Positions 1-6,183 of a DNA stretch of 15,358 bases are shown in pieces; the first letter of the stretch is position 1, and each line of letters opens with the position of its first letter. The notes under the pieces were generated by a model. The model made no database searches. It was not told where the DNA came from and saw only the letters and a program-made list of their open reading frames with translations. The stretch spans positions 1 through 15,358 of the forward strand of contig CALPOS020000031.1 of assembly GCA_943325255.2 (NCBI GenBank). Direction: 5' to 3'. The translations under genes were made by a program, and so were the position numbers. Source of the DNA: Sphingobacterium thalpophilum (GTDB lineage Bacteria; Bacteroidota; Bacteroidia; Flavobacteriales; Flavobacteriaceae).

Positions 1-1181
1 GGGCGAGAGAACATAATACGGTAAATGTCAATCCAGTATTTGTACAATTCCTTGATTGTAATAACGAACTCATCGATAAATCACCGAATTTAAAGGGCTT
101 ACAGCTACAACTATTTCCTGCAAAAGATAACAATCAATTAAAAGATGTCTTCCTAAATAAAAAGCCAATACGCCAAATTCAGGTACCGCTTTACGACAAC
201 AAAGTGCAAATAGGTTATCTATTTATTGCCATGTCATTGGATGATAGTATTGTCATTTTGCAAAAGCTGAGAAATATTCTCTTAATTTCTTTTCCCTTAA
301 TTTTAATTGTTTTGTTTTTTATTGCTCGATTGATAGCAGGAAGAAGCATCAAACCTGTTGTTGCGATTACTGAAACTTCTAGCATGATTACTCGTGACAA
401 TCTAACCGACAGAATTGCGCTACCTCAGAACAAGGATGAATTATATGTATTGTCTAAAACAATTAATGATTTGTTGGATCGAATAGAAAATGCGGTAGAG
501 CGAGAGAAACAATTTACCTCAGACGCGTCACATGAGTTGCGAACACCATTAGCAATCCTAAAAGGAACGCTCGAAGTATTGGTGCGAAAACCAAGAAATC
601 AGTCTGAATATGAAGAGAAAATTGGCTTCTGTGTTAAGGAAATTGATCGATTGAATCAATTGGTCGACGAGTTATTACTGCTCGCTAGATTTGAAAACCA
701 GAAATTAAATGCGAAAAATGAAGATGTGTATTTGAATGCATTAGTTCTAGATGTGTTAGCCAATCATTCTCAAAGTATTAAAAAAAATAAAATAAGTATT
801 ATATCTACGTTCGAAAAAGAATATTATACCAAGTCTGATCATTATTTAGTAGGTATCATTCTTAGTAATATTTTGTCAAATGCAATCAAGTACTCAAAAG
901 AGAACGGAGAAATAAATATCCAATTTTTTGAGGAAGAGGATGCATTGTTATGCAGTATTTCTGACAGAGGAATTGGAATTTCAGCAGAAGATATTAGCAA
1001 GGTTGTGCATCCGTTTTACCGTGCTCAGGCCTACAATCACCCCGAAATAAAAGGCGTAGGACTCGGTTTGTCGATTGTAAATCGACTTTGTACGCTTTTG
1101 AATATTGGATTCTTCATTGAAAGTGAAGAAAAAATAGGAACTACCGTTTACCTTAGATTTCCTAAGCATTCCTTAAGCTAA
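1..1181 (+). CDS. Sensor histidine kinase, HAMP domain type, 5' end cut by window
   Basis: Membrane sensor kinase of a two-component system; it autophosphorylates on a histidine and passes the phosphate to a response regulator not present here. The frame is open from the first codon in the window (position 3) through to TAA at 1179-1181, so a GTG at 204 is not a credible start. The first ~65 codons read as an extracytoplasmic sensor segment, followed by one transmembrane helix (about 273-342) and a HAMP linker. The H box has the SDASHELRTP pattern with the phospho-accepting His at 531-533. The N box (NILSNAIKY, about 868-895), G1 box (DRGIGIS, about 963-983) and G2 box (GVGLGLSIV, about 1053-1079) are all intact, so the catalytic half looks functional. 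The missing part should include the first transmembrane helix, and the partner regulator is probably just upstream. The signal sensed cannot be told. The next gene, 57 bp away on the same strand, is a metal transporter, which is only weak contextual support for metal sensing. Confidence 0.95.
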   Translation, partial: AREHNTVNVNPVFVQFLDCNNELIDKSPNLKGLQLQLFPAKDNNQLKDVFLNKKPIRQIQVPLYDNKVQIGYLFIAMSLDDSIVILQKLRNILLISFPLILIVLFFIARLIAGRSIKPVVAITETSSMITRDNLTDRIALPQNKDELYVLSKTINDLLDRIENAVEREKQFTSDASHELRTPLAILKGTLEVLVRKPRNQSEYEEKIGFCVKEIDRLNQLVDELLLLARFENQKLNAKNEDVYLNALVLDVLANHSQSIKKNKISIISTFEKEYYTKSDHYLVGIILSNILSNAIKYSKENGEINIQFFEEEDALLCSISDRGIGISAEDISKVVHPFYRAQAYNHPEIKGVGLGLSIVNRLCTLLNIGFFIESEEKIGTTVYLRFPKHSLS

Positions 1182-1238
1182 AAGGAAAGGAACTACCGTT
1201 TTTTATCTGTAAATTTATGGCATTGATATTCCGAAAAT

Positions 1239-2357
1239 ATGGACGCTAATAAATTGAAAGAACAATTACAAATAGAAGTAGATACTGCTTTTCTCTACGA
1301 CAGCATTGCCGCTATTCAATCCGACGAGAATCTGAGTCGTGTACTACAAAGTTTATCGGAAATAGAAAAAGGACACGCAAAGCACATGCTTGAGAAAGTG
1401 CATACTTTTGATTCGAGTTACGCCATGCCGCAGCCTTCTTCCAGAGCTAAATTTCAATTAAGGCTTGGGAAAATATTTGGTTATAGTTCAATTATCAGTA
1501 ATCTTTCTAGTATTGAAAAGCAATTTGCCGTACATGCAGTAAAAAACAAATTAAAGCATGGTGAAAAACCTAGTGGTTTTGAACACAATCATCTCAATAT
1601 TATTGAAGCGGTCAACAACAATGCTGCGTTAAATGTCTCTGGTGGGTTATTGTCTAAATTTGAAAGTCGACATAAGTCAGTGGGCGGGAATGCATTGCGT
1701 GCAGCGGTTTTAGGCGCCAATGATGGTCTGGTTTCAAATATGAGTTTGGTGATGGGCGTAGCAGGTGCAGCTGTTTCTAATGCCACCATTTTGTTGACGG
1801 GAATCGCTGGTTTGTTGGCAGGAGCGATTTCGATGGCTTTGGGTGAATGGTTGTCTGTTCAAAGTTCACGTGAACTCAACCAAAGGCAAATCGATTTAGA
1901 AACGGAAGAACTAGAAGCATCTCCAGAAGAAGAAAAGAAAGAGCTGATTTTGTTATATCAAGCCAAAGGAATGAATAGCAAGGAAGCTAAAAAACTAGCG
2001 GAGAAAGCTTTTGAGAACCCAGAAACGGCGCTTGATGCAATTATTACCGAAGAGCTCGGAATAGACAAAGAAGAATTAGGTGGATCAGCATGGGAAGCAG
2101 CGATTGCGTCTTTTATTTTATTTTCAATTGGCGCCATTATTCCCTTATATCCGTTTATGATTTTTGATGGTCGAGAAGCAATCCTTCTAAGTCTTGGAAG
2201 TTCAGTACTCGGATTATTCGGAATAGGTGCTGCGATTACTTTATTAACAGGTAAAAGCATTTGGTTTTCTGGCTTACGACAAGTAGCCTTTGGTTTAGCT
2301 GCTGCTGCGGTAACTTATGGTATTGGGACGCTTATTGGAGTATCGATGGCGGGTTAA
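1239..2357 (+). CDS. Ferritin-like domain fused to VIT1/CCC1 family iron/manganese transporter (MbfA-like)
   Basis: Predicted inner-membrane metal transporter of 372 residues. Residues 1-125 form a rubrerythrin/ferritin-like helical domain with two symmetric metal-ligand sets: E13 with E43-K-G-H46, and E93 with E115-H-N-H118, matching the E...ExxH repeat of a di-iron site. Residues 150-372 are the VIT1/CCC1 domain, with the family motif GANDGLVSN at 159-167 and the SMALGEWLSVQSSRE segment at 198-212. A Glu-rich cytoplasmic loop follows (about 212-285), which corresponds to the metal-binding domain of VIT-type transporters, and then three hydrophobic helices (about 285-305, 313-337, 346-369). 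The architecture is that of MbfA (membrane-bound ferritin) proteins, known in alphaproteobacteria to export iron and help peroxide resistance. Export of Fe2+ or Mn2+ is inferred from family, not shown. The gene could be co-transcribed with the kinase 57 bp upstream; no clear promoter was seen in the gap. Confidence 0.93.
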   Translation: MDANKLKEQLQIEVDTAFLYDSIAAIQSDENLSRVLQSLSEIEKGHAKHMLEKVHTFDSSYAMPQPSSRAKFQLRLGKIFGYSSIISNLSSIEKQFAVHAVKNKLKHGEKPSGFEHNHLNIIEAVNNNAALNVSGGLLSKFESRHKSVGGNALRAAVLGANDGLVSNMSLVMGVAGAAVSNATILLTGIAGLLAGAISMALGEWLSVQSSRELNQRQIDLETEELEASPEEEKKELILLYQAKGMNSKEAKKLAEKAFENPETALDAIITEELGIDKEELGGSAWEAAIASFILFSIGAIIPLYPFMIFDGREAILLSLGSSVLGLFGIGAAITLLTGKSIWFSGLRQVAFGLAAAAVTYGIGTLIGVSMAG

Positions 2358-2470
2358 TTCAATGATATTTATATAATTCACACCTTTTCAACAGAAAATA
2401 AGAATTATCAGTTATTTATGAATCAAGAATGAATAATTTAGTACAACATAATCATTAAAAATAAAATCTT

Positions 2471-2968
2471 ATGAACGACGCACACTGGCATTTAGTAGTC
2501 AACCATTTTCCAATTATCGGGACGATTTTTGGATTGGGAATTTTAATTTCGGGTTTGGTTTTGAAGAATAAGACCGCCGTAAATATTGCTTATATTCTAT
2601 TTGTAATCTCGGCGATTTTTGGATTTGCATCAATGTATACTGGAGAAGGAGCAGAAGAAATGGTAGAGAATCTTCCTAATGTTGGAGATCAAATCATCCA
2701 CGAACACGAAGAAATGGCTGAAAAATTAGCTATTGTACTCTACGTCTTAGGAACGTTTTCTATTGCTGGACTCGTGCTTAATATGATGAACCACAGCAAA
2801 GCAAAATTCGTTACTTATATTGTCTTAATCATTAGTCTTGCTGCGGCATTTCTTGGTAAACAAACCGGAACTACTGGTGGTGAAGTGAGACATACTGAAA
2901 TTAGAGCGAATGCTTCTAATCAAGTTGGGGCAAGTCAAACAGAAAGTGCTGAGGAAGAGGATGATTAA
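2471..2968 (+). CDS. Small four-helix membrane protein with conserved-looking histidines, DUF2231-like
   Basis: A 165-residue integral membrane protein of unknown function. Four hydrophobic helices are visible at about residues 9-31, 37-57, 86-106 and 113-130, followed by an acidic, low-complexity hydrophilic tail (ending EEEDD) that is probably disordered. Histidines sit near helix ends: H5, H7 and H12 at the start of helix 1 (motif HWHLVVNHFPI), H77 and H79 just before helix 3, and H141 in a GGEVRHTEI segment after helix 4. The H-x-x-x-x-H-F-P-I start and the GG..RH end recall DUF2231-type membrane proteins, and such placement is compatible with heme or metal binding, but this is inference. 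The gene lies 113 bp after the VIT1 gene, on the same strand, and is closed by a strong terminator. The start ATG at 2471 has only an A-rich leader, as is usual in Bacteroidetes. Confidence 0.8.
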   Translation: MNDAHWHLVVNHFPIIGTIFGLGILISGLVLKNKTAVNIAYILFVISAIFGFASMYTGEGAEEMVENLPNVGDQIIHEHEEMAEKLAIVLYVLGTFSIAGLVLNMMNHSKAKFVTYIVLIISLAAAFLGKQTGTTGGEVRHTEIRANASNQVGASQTESAEEEDD

Positions 2969-2995
2969 ATAAGTTTTTTTGTAAATTTCAGAAGG

Positions 2996-3033
2996 AAGCC
3001 GCCTCCATATTATATTTTTTGAGGCGGTTTTTT
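2996..3033 (+). terminator. Rho-independent terminator after the DUF2231-like gene
   Basis: A 10-bp stem (2996-3005 with 3021-3030, containing GCCGCCTC/GAGGCGGT with one G-T pair) around a 15-nt loop runs into a T tract at 3028-3033. It lies 28 bp past the stop at 2968 and is the most GC-rich stem in the window. It should end the transcript carrying the VIT1-like and DUF2231-like genes. Confidence 0.9.
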
Positions 3034-3103
3034 ATTGGTTGTAGAAGTAGTTATAATTATACACTTTCGTGTATTTAGCTTTCAGCTTCTAAAAAATGTT
3101 CTT

Positions 3104-3156
3104 TTTGACCGCTAATTTGCCAATTAATCTTATAAATTAGCGAATTAGCGGTCAAA
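3104..3156. repeat. Long palindrome, 17-bp arms and 19-nt loop
   Basis: The left arm 3104-3120 (TTTGACCGCTAATTTGC) pairs with the right arm 3140-3156 (GCGAATTAGCGGTCAAA) with a single G-T wobble. The flanks are T-rich on the left and A-rich on the right, the reverse of a bidirectional terminator, so termination is unlikely on either strand. The arms contain GC-rich GACCGC in an AT-rich background. It could be a repetitive extragenic palindrome, a miniature inverted-repeat element remnant or a protein-binding site. No second copy was found in the window. Confidence 0.7.
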
Positions 3157-3223
3157 TAATTCTCACTCATAGACAGACTTTCAGTATACAATTAAAACCT
3201 ATTTACTTTCAGTCCATATTAGT

Positions 3224-3361
3224 TTAGTTGACATTTTCAAGCCTTTCTAATCCTTTTGCTTCATGTAAGTGAAGGTATTCTTGATATTTGATAGTTATAT
3301 CATAGTAATTCGACAATTTATTGATGCTATTAATGAAACATTTCAACGATTCGCATTCAAT
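3224..3361 (-). pseudogene. Possible minus-strand gene remnant, 45 codons without a usual start
   Basis: A 45-codon open frame ends at TAA (3226-3224) and is bounded upstream by another TAA (3364-3362). It has no ATG, but its composition is protein-like: mixed Lys/Glu/Ile/Asn with an amphipathic stretch ending KGLERLENVN. A second frame just upstream (about 3413-3362, ending KIFGIRIN) could be the same gene after a single-base shift. I recognise no family. A random open frame in AT-rich DNA is a real alternative. Confidence 0.25.
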
Positions 3362-3492
3362 TTATTCTAATCCCAAAAATCTTATTTTTTATTTCCTTAC
3401 TTTCTTTTGATTAATAAGTCAAAAAACTATATTTACTTTATGAATCGATTGCATGCAGTGCATGATAGGATTAACGAATATAATGTGGGTAA

Positions 3493-3672
3493 GTCACTTT
3501 TAGGCGTTGGATATTGAAGAATTATATTTGGTTTATTAAGGATACATTGAAACTTTTTGTTGATACGAATTTCATAACCAAAACCGACCGCGAATTCATG
3601 GGGATTGGAGAAAGTTCAATAGGAGGAAAGTGCTACAATGATAAGACAGGTGAAGTTGTCCTAAAAATATGA
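3493..3672 (+). pseudogene. Probable coding remnant, possibly a PEP/pyruvate-binding protein fragment
   Basis: The frame is open from 3493 (after a TAA at 3490-3492) to TGA at 3670-3672, with no credible start except a late ATG at 3598. The segment around 3540-3630 reads FVDTNFITKTDREFMGIGES then SIGGK. The spacing of a Phe, an IG and SIGGK recalls the N-terminal glycine-rich GGK motif of PEP/pyruvate-binding (PPDK_N) proteins. That resemblance is from memory and short. After the Cys that follows GGK the match stops, which would fit an internal deletion. The end overlaps the next small ORF as ATGA. Confidence 0.3.
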
Positions 3673-3809
3673 TTCAAAATGAATTTGTAACCAATAAATT
3701 CAAAATAAATCTCAGCATCAATATGTTGAAAAAACACAATGAAGCGTTATTGAGCGATGAATTTCCCACGGCAATTCAATGGTTATTTTTTAATACAAAA
3801 GACAATTAA
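3669..3809 (+). CDS. Small ORF, 46 residues, directly abutting the aminopeptidase start
   Basis: ATG at 3669 overlaps the preceding stop (ATGA), and its own stop TAA (3807-3809) is followed immediately by the aminopeptidase ATG (3810). The product is hydrophilic, with a Lys-rich centre (MLKKHNEALL) and an aromatic end (IQWLFFNTKDN). No family is recognised. It could be a genuine translationally coupled leader ORF or the tail of the decayed gene before it; the second is at least as likely given the fragments upstream. Confidence 0.3.
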   Translation: MIQNEFVTNKFKINLSINMLKKHNEALLSDEFPTAIQWLFFNTKDN

Positions 3810-5240
3810 ATGAAAACGAAGAATATAGAAAATTTAGAAGGTTTTACTGGCGCTATATTGATTCCAGTTTTTGAAACTAGTCCACAAAATCTTGTACCAA
3901 TCGAATTTCATGGCGTAGCTGTTTCGTCGAAAGTATTCTATGGTAAGAAAGACACCTATTACATGGCTGAAAAGTATGATTGCGTTCATATTTTCATTGG
4001 ATTAGGGAAGAAAATTGATTACAAATCACTCAAGACAATTGCACGCCGGATTGCCTCAAAAGAAAAAGAAATATTTGCGAAAAATGTGGCTTTGGTACTC
4101 CCAGAGGTATTTACCTTGCAGCAAGTAGAAGCGACAATATCTGGCTTGTTTTTAGGAACCTACAATTTGGGTCACTTTAAGAAGAAAGTCAATCATGCCT
4201 TTTTAGATCCGAAGTTTGAGCTCGCATTGATCTCAAAAACAGACCATTCAGAAGTAGCAAAACGTGCCATAAAAATTGCGAAAGCACAAATTGAAATTTT
4301 GTATTTGGTCGATTTGCCACCTAACAATATTACGCCGGTTTATCTTTCAAAATGGGCGATAGAATGCGGCGAGTCCTATGGTTTTAGCACTAGAATTTTA
4401 AATGGAGAAGCTTCGCGAATTGAAGGTTTAGATGCTTTTATCGCCGTTGGAAAAGGAAGCGAGAAAGAACCTCAATTTATTATCATGGATTATATTCCCG
4501 ATACGGATATTCCTAAAATTAAGCACGTTGGATTGGTGGGTAAGGGCATCACGTTTGACACCGGTGGACTGAATATTAAAACTTCTGGCATGTTGCATAT
4601 GAAATGCGATATGGCTGGTGGCGCTGCAGTCTTAGGTGCGATGCAATTGGTTGCAGACTTACAATTACCTATTCGCGTAACAGCGATTGTTCCTTGTTGT
4701 GAAAATGCTGTCGATAGCAAATCATTCTTGCCGAGCGATGTCATCAAAAGTTATAGTGGTTCGACGATTGAAATTATTGATACCGACGCCGAAGGGCGCT
4801 TGATCTTGGCTGACGGACTGTCATTTATGATTAAGAATTACAAACCTGAAATTCTGGTTGATATTGCAACGCTTACCGGAAGTTCTGTTGGTACATTTGG
4901 TTACGAATGTGCTGCATTATTTACGAATGATGAAACGTTATCACAAAAATTACAACATTCGGGAGATGAAATAGGAGAGCGGTTGTGGCCACTTCCGCTT
5001 TGGGACGCCTACAAATCGGATATCGAAAGCGATATTGCAGACGTTAAGAATTATAGTGGGAAACCGATAGCAGGCGCGATCTCTGCTGCGAAATTTCTCG
5101 AGCATTTCACTGAAGGTCATACCTCTTGGGCGCATCTAGATATTGCTGGTGTTGCTTTTGGCGAGGACGAATTTGCAAAAAGCAAACATGCTACCGCTTA
5201 TGGGGTGCATTTACTAACTCATTTTATTGAAAATATTTAG
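3810..5240 (+). CDS. Leucyl aminopeptidase, M17 family
   Basis: Cytoplasmic two-metal aminopeptidase that removes N-terminal residues from peptides; family members are usually hexameric. The 476-residue length is normal. The C-terminal catalytic domain (about 170-476) has all active-site positions of the M17 family in order: K245 and D250 in VGKGITFDTGG (the Lys and Asp metal ligands of PepA), K257 (catalytic Lys), D267, then D326, E328 and R330 within the family signature DTDAEGRL. The N-terminal domain (1-165) is more divergent, as is usual. ATG 3810 directly follows the stop of a 46-codon ORF, with no room for a separate promoter, so transcription must begin upstream. It ends 61 bp before a convergent pseudogene. 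It may be named PepA-like, but assignment to PepA or another M17 subgroup is not secure. Confidence 0.95.
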   Translation: MKTKNIENLEGFTGAILIPVFETSPQNLVPIEFHGVAVSSKVFYGKKDTYYMAEKYDCVHIFIGLGKKIDYKSLKTIARRIASKEKEIFAKNVALVLPEVFTLQQVEATISGLFLGTYNLGHFKKKVNHAFLDPKFELALISKTDHSEVAKRAIKIAKAQIEILYLVDLPPNNITPVYLSKWAIECGESYGFSTRILNGEASRIEGLDAFIAVGKGSEKEPQFIIMDYIPDTDIPKIKHVGLVGKGITFDTGGLNIKTSGMLHMKCDMAGGAAVLGAMQLVADLQLPIRVTAIVPCCENAVDSKSFLPSDVIKSYSGSTIEIIDTDAEGRLILADGLSFMIKNYKPEILVDIATLTGSSVGTFGYECAALFTNDETLSQKLQHSGDEIGERLWPLPLWDAYKSDIESDIADVKNYSGKPIAGAISAAKFLEHFTEGHTSWAHLDIAGVAFGEDEFAKSKHATAYGVHLLTHFIENI

Positions 5241-5301
5241 CTTTTAAAAATCTCCAAAAAACATTCTTTTGTATTTCTAACTGTAACTGAAAAGTCGAAA
5301 G

Positions 5302-5665
5302 TTAGTTGAAAAGAATCTTTTTAGTTTTCAATATGTCATTAATGGCGATACGAATGAAATTAGGAATAATTGTTTCGTTGGTCTTGTAAATTTTATCTTC
5401 ATCCACCAAATCTTCCAGTATATTTCTGAATTTCTTTCTGCCTTTTAAGATTATGATTTTTTCCCGAGTCTCTGCTTTTTTAAGATTAGCGATAAAACTC
5501 AAAGGATCAGCTTCAGGGTGAAACTGTGTCCCTACAAAATAGGGTGTAAAACGCACCGCCATTATTGCTCTTTCAAATTGAACGTGGTTGCGAATTTTTT
5601 CTAAAGAAATAATCTTGGAACCGTGCTAAACGTGACTCTGAATTCGATAATTAAGAGGGGAGTTT
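5302..5665 (-). pseudogene. Decayed C-terminal remnant of class I glutamine amidotransferase
   Basis: On the minus strand the C-terminal part of a GATase1 domain is readable: from about 5665 it reads NYRIQSHV, then a stop (TAG at 5628-5626), then HGSKIISLEKIRNHVQFERA and on to VGTQFHPEADP. The last motif carries the His and Glu of the Cys-His-Glu catalytic triad of class I amidotransferases (GMP synthase-like). The nucleophile-cysteine half is absent, as sequence upstream of about 5665 falls into stops and then into the neighbouring gene. An 86-codon frame (5562-5302) starting at an internal Met would be called a gene by software, but the matching frame continues upstream past that Met to the stop, showing it is a broken gene. 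The tail after HPEADP (FIANLKKAE..., Lys/Ile rich) looks normal. Two lesions are therefore seen: a 5' truncation and a nonsense codon. Confidence 0.85.
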
Positions 5666-5688
5666 TTTTATAAAAGCTGTCTTATTAG

Positions 5689-6105
5689 CTAAAATCTATC
5701 ACAATTGTTTGATACCATTTCAAAAAGTTGTACTTGACTTTTTAGGCGTTCTATCAACATATTCATCATGCGCTTATTCAAAGCCGATGAATTTTGGATA
5801 TATACTTGATATTCAGAAAGCGTAAAGAGTCCAATGACGATTCCTTTCAGTGAATTTCGAAACTTAATATCTTTTTGGATGGCGTTTTCGATAAATTGCA
5901 ATTTCTTTTCTACTGAAAGTGAATAAAAATCATTCTTGTGTTTATTAACATGATTATTGAATACTGCAATAAACAAGTCATTTTGTAGTTTCAAAATAGG
6001 ACGTAAAGTTTGATTTTGAAATTTCTCATCATTAGAAGACTGTTCATTGATGGCACCAATACTTTCTCCTCTCCAAGTGGTAATATTAAGATCTCGAGTT
6101 TCCAT
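5689..6105 (-). CDS. Conserved flavobacterial protein, often labelled glyoxalase without support
   Basis: A 138-residue soluble, mostly helical protein. I recognise it as a family widespread in Flavobacteriia whose members share segments such as FQNQTLRPILKLQNDLF (29-45), SVEKKLQFIENAIQKDIKFRNSLKG (64-88 region) and NSSALNKRMMNML near the end. Database entries commonly call it glyoxalase, yet no vicinal-oxygen-chelate fold metal motif is visible, so the name should not be taken as function. It has no signal peptide or membrane segment. It lies downstream of the OmpA gene on the same strand, 78 bp away, but a strong terminator sits between them, so it needs readthrough or its own promoter (a TAACTTTA element just before the start is the only candidate). 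Its stop is about 25 bp from the truncated amidotransferase remnant. Confidence 0.8.
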   Translation of the reverse strand: METRDLNITTWRGESIGAINEQSSNDEKFQNQTLRPILKLQNDLFIAVFNNHVNKHKNDFYSLSVEKKLQFIENAIQKDIKFRNSLKGIVIGLFTLSEYQVYIQNSSALNKRMMNMLIERLKSQVQLFEMVSNNCDRF

Positions 6106-6123
6106 GATTTTTTATTTAAAGTT

Positions 6124-6160
6124 AAAAAAAAACCTTCGTAGTGATACGAAGGTTTTTTTT
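6124..6160. terminator. Bidirectional intrinsic terminator after ompA-like gene
   Basis: A perfect 8-bp stem, CCTTCGTA (6133-6140) with TACGAAGG (6145-6152), a 4-nt loop, nine A on the left (6124-6132) and eight T on the right (6153-6160). Pairing of the A and T tracts lengthens the stem further. It lies 24 bp after the stop of the minus-strand OmpA-like gene and is expected to end that transcript. Confidence 0.92.
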
Positions 6161-6183
6161 AGTTATCAAGAGTTAACTGTTAA

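Larger units (their letters stand above)
2969..3809. other. Gene-poor stretch with palindrome and coding remnants
   Basis: No intact gene of ordinary length is visible here. The stretch holds the terminator at 2996-3033, a large palindrome at 3104-3156, a short minus-strand open frame with protein-like composition (3224-3361), a 25-codon ATG frame at 3440-3517, a plus-strand fragment (3493-3672) and a 46-codon ORF abutting the aminopeptidase (3669-3809). The mixture of short frames on both strands interrupted by stops suggests decayed genes, not a regulatory spacer. Confidence 0.6.

Noticed and set aside
204..1181. Histidine kinase starting at GTG 204
   Set aside because: The same frame is open to the left edge and encodes a sensible sensor segment, so the gene is cut by the window, not started at 204.
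3104..3156. Palindrome as an intrinsic terminator
   Set aside because: The T run precedes and the A run follows the stem; neither strand has a T tract after the hairpin.
3440..3517. 25-codon ATG ORF (MNRLHAVHDR...)
   Set aside because: It is short, of unknown family and in a decayed stretch. A TATATTTA element lies just before it, but too close to the ATG to support a normal leader.
3620..3665. AGGAGG followed by an ATG (near 3639)
   Set aside because: It looks like a perfect Shine-Dalgarno site but leads to only eight codons, and Bacteroidetes rarely use this signal.
5241..5301. Possible terminator between the aminopeptidase and the convergent remnant
   Set aside because: Only a weak CTAACT/AGTTAG pairing with a large loop and no proper T tract was found.
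5302..5562. Functional 86-residue protein
   Set aside because: The homologous frame continues upstream of its Met through a stop codon, so this is the tail of a broken amidotransferase gene.
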